A stretch of DNA of 64,000 nucleotides from Dyadobacter jiangsuensis (GCF_003014695.1 NZ_PYAS01000007.1:186001-250000); one strand, 5' to 3'. Positions 52,792 to 61,626 are shown, counted from the stretch's first letter. Notes: generated by a model from the letters alone, not told the origin. Translations and numbers: made by a program.

Positions 52792-54429
52792 TTATATCTT
52801 CCTCGCGGTATTAATAACATTCACGCCGTTAAACCTTGCTGTCGAACTTCCGTGCGATACGGCGCTGGATTGCATAGGCTGACCCTTGCCGTCGAAGAAC
52901 GAGCCGCCCAGGCGGTAGTCGCGCTCATCGCACACCTGCACGCACGAGTTCCAGAATTCCTGGGTATTCGACTGATATGCCACGTCTTTCAGCATCCCTG
53001 CGATCTTTCCATCCTTGATTTCGTAATACAATTGGCCACCAAACTGGAAGTTATAGCGCTGCTGGTCGATCGAGAATGAACCGTCACCAATAATATAAAT
53101 GCCCTTCTTAACATCCTTGATCATTTCCTCCACAGACAACGGCGTTTTGCCTGCCGCCAGTGAGACATTCGGCATACGCTGGAACTGCACCGAGCTCCAA
53201 CTGTCGGCATAGCAGCAGCCATGCGATTCCTTGGCGCCGATGATATGTGCCTGGTCCCGGATGGCCTGGTAGTTCACCAGCACACCGTCCTTCACGAGGT
53301 CCCATTGTTTGGTATTAACCCCTTCATCATCCCAACCTACGGCACCCAGCGACCCCGGTTGCAACTTATCGGCGACCAAATTCACCTGTTTGCTGCCATA
53401 CTGGAAGTTTTTGGATTGCCATTTATCGAGCGTTGCGAACGAGGTTCCGGCAAAATTGGCTTCATAACCCAGTACCCGGTCGAGTTCCAGCGGGTGCCCC
53501 ACCGACTCGTGGATCGTCAGCCACAAATGCGAAGGATCCAGTACCAAATCATATTTACCCGCTTCCACCGATTTGGCCGTCAGCTTTTCCCTGGCTTGTT
53601 GAGATGCCGCAGTGGCATCTTCGAGCATGTCGTAACCTTTGTTATAACGGGTCGTCACGCCGGTCACTTTGTCGGCCGGGTTCGACTGCAAATAGTCATA
53701 GCCCATGCCCATCGGCGCGCTCAGCGAACGACGTGTTTCAAACTTGCCCGTTTTGGGATCAATGGCCGTCACGTTGAAAAGCGGCCAGATACGGTGAACG
53801 TCCTGGTCGATATAGGAACCGTCGGTCGAGGCGAAATATTTCTGCTCATTCACCTGAAAAAGGATCGAATTGACATAATTTGCCCCATTTTTCATGGCCG
53901 CGTCGTTCACCGAAAGCAGCAGGTCCACCTTCTCCTTGATAGGCACTTCAAATGCATTCTTCTTGAATGGCGCTTTCCAGCTCACTTCCCCGAAGCCCTT
54001 TTGTGGTGCAAGCTGCACAGGTTCTTTCATGAGCTTCGCATTGGCTTTGGCGATGGCTACGGCTTCCTCCGCTGCTTTCGCCAGTTGCGCTTCACTTTTA
54101 GCATCCACCACCGCAGCGAATCCCCAGCAGCCGTTGGCAATGACACGTACCCCCACGCCATAGGATTCGGTATTGACGATATTTTCGACCTTGTCTTCCC
54201 GGGTCGTCACATATTGATTAAGGTAGCGGCCAATCCGCACATCGGCATAGGAGGCGCCTTTGGATTTGGCGGCATTGAGAGCTGCGTCGGCAAGCCGTTT
54301 CTTAACCGCCACATCGTCGCCAGGCGCCAGAAATGCCTCCGGCGATACGGGACGGCCCGTTGCAAAGCCCGGCAACATGAACGCTCCCGTTCCGAGCCCG
54401 GCCATTTGAATGAAATCTCGTCGTTTCAA
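52792..54429 (-). CDS. tldD: TldD family metallopeptidase with Tat signal, copy 1
   Basis: 545 residues. The N-terminus KRRDFIQMAGLGTGAF with the hydrophobic stretch after it is a twin-arginine export signal, which Escherichia coli TldD lacks. The catalytic HESVGH (HExxxH) lies near residue 305 in LTIHESVGHPLELDRVLGYEANFAG. Other conserved parts are YADVRIGRYLNQYVTTRED and HGCCYADSWSSVQFQRMPN. Start is TTG; no ATG exists before the stop upstream. Its likely partner is the TldE encoded next. It may be exported folded, with TldE either hitchhiking or staying behind. Confidence 0.93.
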   Translation of the reverse strand: MKRRDFIQMAGLGTGAFMLPGFATGRPVSPEAFLAPGDDVAVKKRLADAALNAAKSKGASYADVRIGRYLNQYVTTREDKVENIVNTESYGVGVRVIANGCWGFAAVVDAKSEAQLAKAAEEAVAIAKANAKLMKEPVQLAPQKGFGEVSWKAPFKKNAFEVPIKEKVDLLLSVNDAAMKNGANYVNSILFQVNEQKYFASTDGSYIDQDVHRIWPLFNVTAIDPKTGKFETRRSLSAPMGMGYDYLQSNPADKVTGVTTRYNKGYDMLEDATAASQQAREKLTAKSVEAGKYDLVLDPSHLWLTIHESVGHPLELDRVLGYEANFAGTSFATLDKWQSKNFQYGSKQVNLVADKLQPGSLGAVGWDDEGVNTKQWDLVKDGVLVNYQAIRDQAHIIGAKESHGCCYADSWSSVQFQRMPNVSLAAGKTPLSVEEMIKDVKKGIYIIGDGSFSIDQQRYNFQFGGQLYYEIKDGKIAGMLKDVAYQSNTQEFWNSCVQVCDERDYRLGGSFFDGKGQPMQSSAVSHGSSTARFNGVNVINTARKI

Positions 54430-54565
54430 AGTGTAGATGTTTAGCTAATAGAATTGATTGGGTGAGTCAAAAAAGTGCAATTCATAAGTTAATGAATGGC
54501 TGCACTTGTTTCAACTCACCTGTTATGGATGGCAGGATAGCGGTTTAAATGGATTACGTTTTCCG

Positions 54566-55882
54566 CTAAACCGCGTCTGAAAGGCTTGTAAACGTAAAAT
54601 CGCGGATTTTCAATGGCGGTATCAGGCTGCCGTTGGTGCGCACCGGTTTCCCGATAGCCTCCACGTTGTTGAGCATGATTACCGGACTTTCATTGAACCG
54701 GAAATTCTTGACCGGATATTTGATCTGCCCGTTTTCGATATAAAAAGTACCGTCGCGCGTGAGGCCCGTATAGAGCAACGTTTGTGGGTCGACGGTACGG
54801 ATGTACCAGAAGCGGGTCACGAGAATACCTTTCTCGGTGCTCTTGATCAGGTCGGCCAGCGAGTCGTTACCGCCCTGAAAAATAATGCCGTCCGGGGAGG
54901 GCACCGCCTTAACCCCCTTCTTATCAGCCCAGAAACGCGAGTAATACATATTTTTCACCACGCCGTTTTCAAACCAGGTTACCTTTTCCTGCGGGCGGCC
55001 ATCGGCGGCAAATGGCGAACCGGGCACTTCCGTGTTCGCAGGATCGGAATAGATGGTAACGCGCTCATCCAGAAGCTTCTCGCCCAGGCGTGTCTGTCCG
55101 CCCTTCTTCCCGAGGAAGCTCCGGCCTTCATCGGCGCTGCGCCCGTCCATATTCCGCATCATATTGAGAATGAGATCATGTGCAGCCGTAGGTTCCAGGA
55201 TGACCGTGTATTTACCCGGCTCCAAGGCCTTCGCATTCACCGACGCCAATGCTTTTTGCATCGCGATTTCCGTAGCGGTGCTGGTATTCAGCTTGGAAAC
55301 GTCGTTGTAGTCCCGCTGCACGAAGCCAGAGCCTGTGCCGTCAGCCGTTCTGACAGTTACGGAAAAGTCTACGGAAGTGGATTTGTTATAACCAAAAAGA
55401 CCCTTGTTATTCCCCAATGCTGTAAAACCGCTTGTATCTTCCATATAACCGGCGGCGGTCAGGTTCTTTTTGGAAGAAGGATCAATACTGCCGAATGCCG
55501 CTTTTGCCCGATACTCCGGGTTGATATCCGCAGTGCCGGCCACAAACGCATTGGTATTCACATATTGCTGCGCACCGAGCACCGGCATGTATTCAGGATT
55601 GTCGGGAGCTAGCTTCGCGATTTCCTCGGCGCGTCGCACGGTTTTTTCGAGCGAGGCATCGTCGAATTCGTTGATCGTAGCCGTCCCCGATTTTTTACCA
55701 AAAACAGCTGTGACAGAGAGCGACATATCCGTGGTTTCACCGCTGGTCGACACCGAATTGCGCGCATAACGGATATTACCTGTCCGGCTCCCCGAAAGCG
55801 ACGCGCTGATCTCATCAGCCCTCGAAAACGCCAGGACTTTATCTATGATTTTTTTAGCTTCTTCTTTTGTTAAAATAGCCAT
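54566..55882 (-). CDS. tldE: TldE/PmbA family protein, copy 2
   Basis: 438 residues, paralogous to the other TldE of the run along its length: LTKEEAKKIIDKVLAFSRADE, RYARNSVSTSGETTDM, DARSADEGRSFL-type element (here MDGRSADEGRSFLGKK), LTRDGTFYIENGQIKYPVKNFRFNES and the ending LKIRDFTFTSLSDAV. No signal peptide, no HExxxH. It follows the second TldD gene after the same kind of inverted repeat. The tandem arrangement TldD-TldE-TldD-TldE implies duplication of the whole pair including its spacer. Confidence 0.93.
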   Translation of the reverse strand: MAILTKEEAKKIIDKVLAFSRADEISASLSGSRTGNIRYARNSVSTSGETTDMSLSVTAVFGKKSGTATINEFDDASLEKTVRRAEEIAKLAPDNPEYMPVLGAQQYVNTNAFVAGTADINPEYRAKAAFGSIDPSSKKNLTAAGYMEDTSGFTALGNNKGLFGYNKSTSVDFSVTVRTADGTGSGFVQRDYNDVSKLNTSTATEIAMQKALASVNAKALEPGKYTVILEPTAAHDLILNMMRNMDGRSADEGRSFLGKKGGQTRLGEKLLDERVTIYSDPANTEVPGSPFAADGRPQEKVTWFENGVVKNMYYSRFWADKKGVKAVPSPDGIIFQGGNDSLADLIKSTEKGILVTRFWYIRTVDPQTLLYTGLTRDGTFYIENGQIKYPVKNFRFNESPVIMLNNVEAIGKPVRTNGSLIPPLKIRDFTFTSLSDAV

Positions 55883-55911
55883 TTGAACCTTGATTATGAT
55901 CGTTTGTCAAT

Positions 55912-55983
55912 GGGAGGATGGAGGAAGGAGGAAAGGGACAAAGGATTTCCCCTCCTCCCCTTCCTCCTTCCTCCCTTTCATCC
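55912..55983. repeat. Purine/pyrimidine inverted repeat between tldD and tldE, pair 2
   Basis: Left arm GGGAGGATGGAGGAAGGAGG plus AAAGGGA, right arm CCCCTTCCTCCTTCCTCCCT plus TTCATCC. Same composition, unit pattern and position as in the first pair, though the sequences are not identical. Additional C/T-rich copies continue to the tldD stop codon. Confidence 0.75.
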
Positions 55984-55999
55984 TTTTCTCCCTTTCATC

Positions 56000-57643
56000 C
56001 TAAATCTTCCTACCAGTATTAATAACATTCACCCCGTTGAACCGCGTCGTCGAACTACCGTGTGAAACGGCGCTGATCTGCGAGGGCTGACCCTTTCCGT
56101 CGAAAAACGAACCGAATGTCCGATAATCGTCCTTATCGCAAAGCTGCACGCACGAATTCCAGAACTCCTGGGTATTCGACTGATAGGCGACGTCGTCAAG
56201 CATGCCGGTGATTTCGCCGTTTTTGATCTCATAGAAAACCTGGCCTCCAAACTGGAAGTTATAGCGCTGTTGGTCGATCGAATAAGAACCTCTTCCGATA
56301 ATATAAATGCCCTTCTCAACGCCTTTGATCATGTCCAGCACGCTCCGTTTCTCAGTTCCGGGTTTGAGGCTGATGTTCGGCATACGCTGGAACTGAACGG
56401 AACTCCAATCATCGGCATAGCAGCAGCCATGCGACTCTTTTTCACCCAAAATCTGCACCTGGTCGCGGATCGCCTGATAATTGACCAGTATACCATCCTT
56501 AATAATGTCCCATTCCTTGCAGGGCACGCCTTCGTCGTCATACCCCACCGCACCGAGCGTATGCGGCTGCGTCTTGTCGGCTACGATATTGACGAGCTTG
56601 CTGCCGTAATTGAAATTCTTCGTCTTCCATTTGTCCAGCGTCGCAAAGCTGGTACCGGCGTAATTGGCCTCATAACCCAGCACACGGTCGAGCTCGGTAG
56701 GGTGTCCCACCGATTCGTGGATAGTGAGTCCCAAATGGTTGGGATCCAGAACAAGGTCATATTTGCCCGGCTCTACCGATTTGGCAGTGACTTTCTGCTT
56801 CGCCTGCTTGGCGGCCATAATCGCATCCTCCACCATATCGTACGAGTTGCGGTAGCCCACCAGGCCGTTCGGGCCGGCGATTTTCTCACTGGCCAGGCCA
56901 TCCAGGTACTCATAGCCCATGCCCATCGGAGAGCTGATCGCGTCGCGGGTTTTGAATTTACCGGACGCCTTATCGGTTACCGTTACCGTGAAAGTCGGCC
57001 AGATCCGGTGAACGTCCTGATCGATGAACGAACCGTCGGTAGAAGCAAAATATTTCTGTTCGTTGATGAAAAAAAGACTCGACGCTACAAAATTGGCCCC
57101 ATTATCCATGGCTGCGCCGTTGACCTTCATCATCAGGTCAATTTTTTCCTTGACCGGTATTTCAAAAGCGTTTTTGACAATCGGCGTCTTCCAGGTCTTA
57201 TCGCCTACGCCTTTTTGCGCGGCAAGCATCACCGGCTCTTTCTGGAATTTCGAATTCGCTTTGGCTATCGCAACGGCCGTGGCGGCACATTTGGCAATAC
57301 CATCCGGCGTCACATCGCTCGTAGCCGAAAAACCCCAGGTACCATTGGCGATCACGCGGATACCGATGCCGTAGGATTCTGCATTGACGATGTTCTGCAC
57401 CTGCTTCTCACGTGTAAACAGGTATTGCTGCAAATAGCGGCCGATACGGACATCGGTGTAGGTAGCACCCTTGTCGCGGGCGGCATTCAGCGCAGTTTCG
57501 GCGAGTTTTTTCTTGGTAGCGGCATCGAGCCACGGGGCGAGCAGCTGCGCTTCGGCCACAGGACTCCCGACGACCGGAACCTCGGAGAGCATCATTGCGC
57601 CCAAGCCAAGGCCCGACATCTGCATGAAGTGTCTTCTTTTCAT
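56000..57643 (-). CDS. tldD: TldD family metallopeptidase with Tat signal, copy 2
   Basis: 547 residues. Twin-arginine signal KRRHFMQMSGLGLGAMML, then TldD pattern YTDVRIGRYLQQYLFTREK, the zinc site LTIHESVGHPTELDRVLGYE and HGCCYADDWSSVQFQRMPN. It starts with ATG and is the first gene of the ten-gene co-directional run. As in the other copy the active site is intact, so both should be active metallopeptidases acting on peptides outside the cytoplasm if the Tat signal is used. Confidence 0.94.
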   Translation of the reverse strand: MKRRHFMQMSGLGLGAMMLSEVPVVGSPVAEAQLLAPWLDAATKKKLAETALNAARDKGATYTDVRIGRYLQQYLFTREKQVQNIVNAESYGIGIRVIANGTWGFSATSDVTPDGIAKCAATAVAIAKANSKFQKEPVMLAAQKGVGDKTWKTPIVKNAFEIPVKEKIDLMMKVNGAAMDNGANFVASSLFFINEQKYFASTDGSFIDQDVHRIWPTFTVTVTDKASGKFKTRDAISSPMGMGYEYLDGLASEKIAGPNGLVGYRNSYDMVEDAIMAAKQAKQKVTAKSVEPGKYDLVLDPNHLGLTIHESVGHPTELDRVLGYEANYAGTSFATLDKWKTKNFNYGSKLVNIVADKTQPHTLGAVGYDDEGVPCKEWDIIKDGILVNYQAIRDQVQILGEKESHGCCYADDWSSVQFQRMPNISLKPGTEKRSVLDMIKGVEKGIYIIGRGSYSIDQQRYNFQFGGQVFYEIKNGEITGMLDDVAYQSNTQEFWNSCVQLCDKDDYRTFGSFFDGKGQPSQISAVSHGSSTTRFNGVNVINTGRKI

Positions 57644-57730
57644 TTGGTTAAAAGGTCGGATATTGAATCTCCAATGTAGTCAATATATCCTCAACAAATA
57701 TTCGTGTGGCAATTTTTTTGTACCAAACAA

Positions 57731-57766
57731 AAGAGCGCCGGAAGTTATCGGAACTTCGGCGCTCTT
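57731..57766 (-). terminator. Terminator of the receiver-domain gene
   Basis: On the minus strand AAGAGCGCCGAAGTT and AACTTCCGGCGCTCTT pair around CCGAT with one bulged base, followed by TTGTTTGG. It separates the receiver gene from the TldD run. Confidence 0.7.
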
Positions 57767-57843
57767 CTGGTGCGATCGCGGACCGCAATGCACTCGGGCC
57801 ATACAGAACACTGCGTCCCATATGGTATTTTGATAATCTTAAC

Positions 57844-58197
57844 CTAATACAAACGTGATATCATCAGCGTACGCAGTTGCTGTTCGTCCCAGGGTTTGTT
57901 GACATAGCTATGAAAATATCCCTTCCCGGCGGCCCAACGAAACTCATCCGTATACGCATTGCCCGTGAGCAGCACACGCATACTGGAAGGATACTGATTG
58001 GAAGCCAGTTTGAGAAATTCAAGGCCTGTCATTTCGGGCATCTGGTGATCAGCGAAAATGACGTCGATTTTATGTTCGTCGAGGATTTTCAACGCCTCTT
58101 CGGTTGAATTGGCCAGATAAATCTGGGCGTCTCTCCGGAAAGTCGCTTTAAAGGAATTCAGATTATTAATTTCATGGTCAACATAAAGGATGCTCAT
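57844..58197 (-). CDS. Stand-alone receiver-domain protein
   Basis: 117 residues consisting only of a receiver domain: acidic pocket YVDHE (second position His rather than Asp), acceptor Asp near 50 (IFADHQMPEMTGLEF), switch Thr (LLTGNA) and Lys in NKPWDEQQL. The form resembles receiver domains usually fused to HD-GYP or kinase outputs. No output domain and no kinase gene nearby, so it may be a phosphorelay intermediate or a CheY-like signal protein. A -7-like element lies upstream. Confidence 0.88.
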   Translation of the reverse strand: MSILYVDHEINNLNSFKATFRRDAQIYLANSTEEALKILDEHKIDVIFADHQMPEMTGLEFLKLASNQYPSSMRVLLTGNAYTDEFRWAAGKGYFHSYVNKPWDEQQLRTLMISRLY

Positions 58198-58304
58198 AGT
58201 TATTAGATCGATCGGGGTTACTACAAAGCAAATTTATGAATTAACTCATTACCCGGAACAAAATCCCGGACTGCGTAGAACAACCGAAAGCCCTGTCAAA
58301 TTCC

Positions 58305-58312
58305 CAAAGGTA
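58305..58312 (-). promoter_or_regulatory. -7-like element for the receiver gene
   Basis: Minus-strand TACCTTTG matches TAnnTTTG exactly and would start transcription about 100 bases before the receiver ATG. No good -33 element is visible, so the assignment is tentative. Confidence 0.35.
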
Positions 58313-58431
58313 TCACATTTCACACCCGTGTAGCTAAAACCAACTCATTGTCAGTATTTTAATGACAAAAATTTTATTTAACGGTAAAACCTATTTCACC
58401 TAAATTCTTAAAAAATAATTAGAGCCGCCGC

Positions 58432-59244
58432 TTAAATCCGCTGATAGCGGTCTTTGAGAAGTTTCATCATGTGTACGTTCACATCCCATTGGCTCACGAG
58501 CGGCATTTGTGTGTAGGGCATCGCGGGCATGTAAGGTGCGGGGCCAAATTCGGTAGTAATGGTGAGCGTGGTTCCGTTTTGCGCGTGAGATGCCGCCACA
58601 CGGTCCCACCAGCCGAGGTGTGCGTTCAGCACTTCCTCCCATTCGGGCGCACGAGGGTCGTTCACCTGCGGGCCTTCAGGATGACCTACCCGGCTGTGAA
58701 TGTGATCGGTACGCGAAACAGCGAGCGCAACCTCGTCAGGGAGGTCGGCAAGCAGTGATTCGTGAACAGCGCACCAGTGCGAAATGTCGAGCGCAATGCG
58801 GAGGCCGGGATCGGATTGCAGATAGCCCATCGTGACATGGGCTGCGAAGAAACTCTTACCACGGTGTGTTTCGTGGATGATGGGTACGCCGGATTCGGCC
58901 GAAAGCTTGGCCGCCAGCGCAAAGAGCCGCTGGTTTTGTGCGGTATTGAAATAATCCTTGCCCGTCTGGCAGTTAATCAACACCGGCCGGGCCTCGATCA
59001 GGTTTCGTAAATACTTTTCATAATTCGCCGCGTGCTCGTCAATATCTTTTTCAAACGACTGCCAGTACTGACCAATCAGCCGAAGATCATGGGCTGCCAG
59101 CGTATCGAGGATAACCCGTTTTTCTGTCGGATCGAACGGCAATGCCATTTCAACACCATCGTAACCAGCAGCTTTTACATTTTTGCAAAAGGTATCGAAC
59201 GGAAGGGTGTTCCCCCACTCCGGCGCGTAAAATTGGATTGTCAT
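58432..59244 (-). CDS. Sugar phosphate isomerase/epimerase (TIM barrel)
   Basis: 270 residues, xylose-isomerase-like AP-endonuclease-2 fold. Characteristic parts: FYAPEWGNTLPFDTFCKNVKAAGYDGVEM at the start, HETHRGKSFF, LDISHWCAVHESL, DHIHSRVGHPEGPQV and TEFGPAPYMP supplying metal-ligand acidic and His residues. Such enzymes usually act on a keto sugar or sugar acid in the cytoplasm. Last gene of an operon with a sugar transporter and a dioxygenase, 11 bases downstream of the transporter. Confidence 0.9.
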   Translation of the reverse strand: MTIQFYAPEWGNTLPFDTFCKNVKAAGYDGVEMALPFDPTEKRVILDTLAAHDLRLIGQYWQSFEKDIDEHAANYEKYLRNLIEARPVLINCQTGKDYFNTAQNQRLFALAAKLSAESGVPIIHETHRGKSFFAAHVTMGYLQSDPGLRIALDISHWCAVHESLLADLPDEVALAVSRTDHIHSRVGHPEGPQVNDPRAPEWEEVLNAHLGWWDRVAASHAQNGTTLTITTEFGPAPYMPAMPYTQMPLVSQWDVNVHMMKLLKDRYQRI

Positions 59245-59255
59245 TGGATAGGTAG

Positions 59256-60662
59256 TCAGCTTTTTTGCAATAGTTTTTCAATTTCTTCCAAAGACCGGCC
59301 TTTGGTTTCGGGGACGCTGGTGCGGACAAAAAAGTAGTAGACCAGACATACCGCCGCGTGGATCAAAAAGGTGACCGGTATGCCAAAATACTGATTCATG
59401 ACCGGAAACAGCGCCGTGGTGAAGAAATTGGCAATCCATAACGCCAGTGTAGCCACCGCCATAGCATTACCGCGGATGCGGTTGGGGAAGATTTCGGAAA
59501 GTGCCACCCACGTCACAGGACCGAGCGTAGCCGAGTAAATTCCCACAAATGCCAGCACGAAAACCAGTACCCACAGGCCCGACCATTGCAGGTAAAATGC
59601 CGCCGACAATGCCAGGGCATCCAGAAACAGGAGAAATGAACCGTACTGCAAAAGTTTTTTGCGACCAGCCTTGTCGATCGCGCCGATGGCGACAAATGTG
59701 AATACGAAATTGGTTACACCGATGATAATCGACTGCAAAAACGCTGAGTTCTGTGCCATACCCGCCTTTTTGAAAAGCTCCGGCGCATAGGAAAAGATCG
59801 AATTCTGCCCAACTATCTGCGAAAATACGGCAATCATCACCCCGATAAACACAATATGCACGACATCCTTGCGGAACAGGTCGGTGACGTTGTATTCGGC
59901 TTTATCTGCGAAACTTTGTTCAATCTGTTCTTGCTCCGCCAATGCATAATCCAGCCCGCCCACACGTTCGAGAACGATATGCGCTTCAAACTCCCGACCG
60001 GCACGTATCAGCCATCGCGGACTTTCGGAGGCCATGAAAAGACTAAAATAAAAGAGCAGTGCCGGAATCGACTGAGAAGAAAACATCCATCGCCAGTTAT
60101 CCTCGACGTCCAGCAGCATATAGTTTGAAAAGTAGGCCAGCAATATCCCCACCACGATGGAAAGCTGGTAAAACGACACTGTGGTGCCTCGCATGGGTGC
60201 GGGAGAAATTTCGGCCAGGTAAATCGGGCAAACAAGTGCTGCCGCTCCTACCGCCACACCACTCAGCATGCGAAAACCAATAAACATCGGAAAGTTCTCG
60301 GCCCAGCCGGTGCCGCCGCCGGTAACTGCAAATAGTATGGCACAGATCATCAGCAGTTTCTTACGCCCCAGCCGCTCGCAGAGCCAGCCTCCCAGGACGG
60401 CGCCTATGGCAGCGCCCAGATTGATGCAACCCACGGCCCAGCCCGTTTCCAGTTCGTTCAGCCCGAAATGCGCCTGAAAAAACCCGACCGTCCCGGAAAT
60501 GATCACCAGATCGAACCCGAATAATATCCCGCCCAGCGCCGCAATAGCGCTGAGCAGGTAAACATACCCCTTATTAATCTGAACAAGCCCGGGACCACTC
60601 AGCCCGGAGGTATTCAGTCCTGTTTTGTCCAAATTGGAAAAAGTACCTGGGGCTTGTGCCAT
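59256..60662 (-). CDS. Sugar porter family MFS transporter
   Basis: 468 residues, twelve predicted helices. Sugar-porter signatures: GGILFGFDLVIISG in helix 1, FAMASESPRWLI-type PESPRW motif (here MASESPRWLIRAGR), EIFPNRIRGNAMA near helix 10, and VPETKGRSLEEIE at the end. Expected to be a proton-linked sugar or polyol symporter in the inner membrane. Nine bases downstream of the dioxygenase gene. Its partner isomerase suggests the imported compound is catabolised. Confidence 0.94.
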   Translation of the reverse strand: MAQAPGTFSNLDKTGLNTSGLSGPGLVQINKGYVYLLSAIAALGGILFGFDLVIISGTVGFFQAHFGLNELETGWAVGCINLGAAIGAVLGGWLCERLGRKKLLMICAILFAVTGGGTGWAENFPMFIGFRMLSGVAVGAAALVCPIYLAEISPAPMRGTTVSFYQLSIVVGILLAYFSNYMLLDVEDNWRWMFSSQSIPALLFYFSLFMASESPRWLIRAGREFEAHIVLERVGGLDYALAEQEQIEQSFADKAEYNVTDLFRKDVVHIVFIGVMIAVFSQIVGQNSIFSYAPELFKKAGMAQNSAFLQSIIIGVTNFVFTFVAIGAIDKAGRKKLLQYGSFLLFLDALALSAAFYLQWSGLWVLVFVLAFVGIYSATLGPVTWVALSEIFPNRIRGNAMAVATLALWIANFFTTALFPVMNQYFGIPVTFLIHAAVCLVYYFFVRTSVPETKGRSLEEIEKLLQKS

Positions 60663-60671
60663 GATGGGTAT

Positions 60672-61523
60672 CTATTTTAGTGATACGTCTGCCTCTTTAC
60701 TCAGAAAATCAGCTTCCGACTCCGTCAGACCGGCGGTGTCCCAGGTGAGCAAAGCTTCGTCCGGGACGATATCGATCGGCGTGATGCTGGATGACGACGA
60801 CGACGATTCGTGATAACCGATATTGGTCGATCGGTTGTAGCATGAAATCAGCGACCAGCGGGGATGCTCCGACAAGTTAGCCTCCGACCGGTGCAGGATA
60901 TTGCTATGGAAGAAAAGCGCATCGCCCGCATTGAGTTCTACAAACACATGCTCCATTGTTCTCAGCGCCAAATCCACGTAACGCTGCGACGCGCCTACCT
61001 GCTCGCCCGAGAAACCGTGCTCCACCCGGCCCATTTTGTGAGAGCCTTTGATCACTTGCAGACAGCCGTTTTCAACATTGGCATCCGTAATGGCGATCAT
61101 CACCGACATCAGCTGTTCTGGATAGAGAAATTCATTTTTATACCAATATCCATAGTCCTGGTGCCATTCCCAAGCCCCGCCCACACGCGGCTCTTTTTGC
61201 ATGAGTTTGGAATGGTAATGACAAACCGAATGACCGTCATCGCCAGGTTGGCGGGCCAACAGCTGATCCACCGAGCCTACGAGCGTTTTACCCCTCGTCA
61301 GCAAGCCATAAACATCGTCACCCGGCTTATACCATAACGAAAGCTTGCTCCGCTTGCCGGTACTATCGTTGACGTCGATCGCATGCTTGCTGATCATGGC
61401 ATCATCGAGCGCGATACGGTACAGCTTTGAAACCTCTTCTTTGTCATAAAACCCACGGACGATCAGGTAGCCGTCCGTATGATACTGCTGAATTTGCGCG
61501 TGTGTCAAAAGTTGCTTAGTCAT
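60672..61523 (-). CDS. Phytanoyl-CoA dioxygenase family protein
   Basis: 283 residues. Fe(II)/2-oxoglutarate dioxygenase of the PhyH type: iron ligands appear in WEWHQDYGYWY (HxD) and FFHSNILHRSEANLS (distal His), with the 2-oxoglutarate-binding Arg likely in PRWSLISCYNR. The N-terminal LLTHAQIQQYHTDGYLIVRGFYDKEEV is typical. The substrate is unknown; with a sugar transporter and isomerase it may hydroxylate a sugar-derived or small organic compound. The C-terminus has an unusual Ser run (YHESSSSSSSI). First gene of the operon. Confidence 0.92.
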   Translation of the reverse strand: MTKQLLTHAQIQQYHTDGYLIVRGFYDKEEVSKLYRIALDDAMISKHAIDVNDSTGKRSKLSLWYKPGDDVYGLLTRGKTLVGSVDQLLARQPGDDGHSVCHYHSKLMQKEPRVGGAWEWHQDYGYWYKNEFLYPEQLMSVMIAITDANVENGCLQVIKGSHKMGRVEHGFSGEQVGASQRYVDLALRTMEHVFVELNAGDALFFHSNILHRSEANLSEHPRWSLISCYNRSTNIGYHESSSSSSSITPIDIVPDEALLTWDTAGLTESEADFLSKEADVSLK

Positions 61524-61595
61524 GAGAATGGGATTAGGAATAGTACTTTAACCTTTCAAAATTCAGCTATTCCGGGAAATAAACGAATGAACGAT

Positions 61596-61626
61596 TTTGT
61601 CCAAAACATGGATTATTTTACCTTTA
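61596..61626 (+). promoter_or_regulatory. Bacteroidota-type promoter for the AraC gene
   Basis: TTTG, 19 bases, then TACCTTTA, about 34 bases before the ATG. The same spacing and the same -7 octamer are used by the HxlR gene promoter, which supports both. Confidence 0.6.

Noticed and set aside
51325..57643. Microcin or bacteriocin maturation cluster
   Set aside because: TldD/TldE mature microcin B17 in Escherichia coli, but there is no precursor peptide, cyclodehydratase or dedicated exporter here.
56270..57679. Long plus-strand frame opposite tldD copy 2 (and a similar one opposite copy 1 at 53221)
   Set aside because: Same shadow effect from paralogous genes; no signal, domain or start context.
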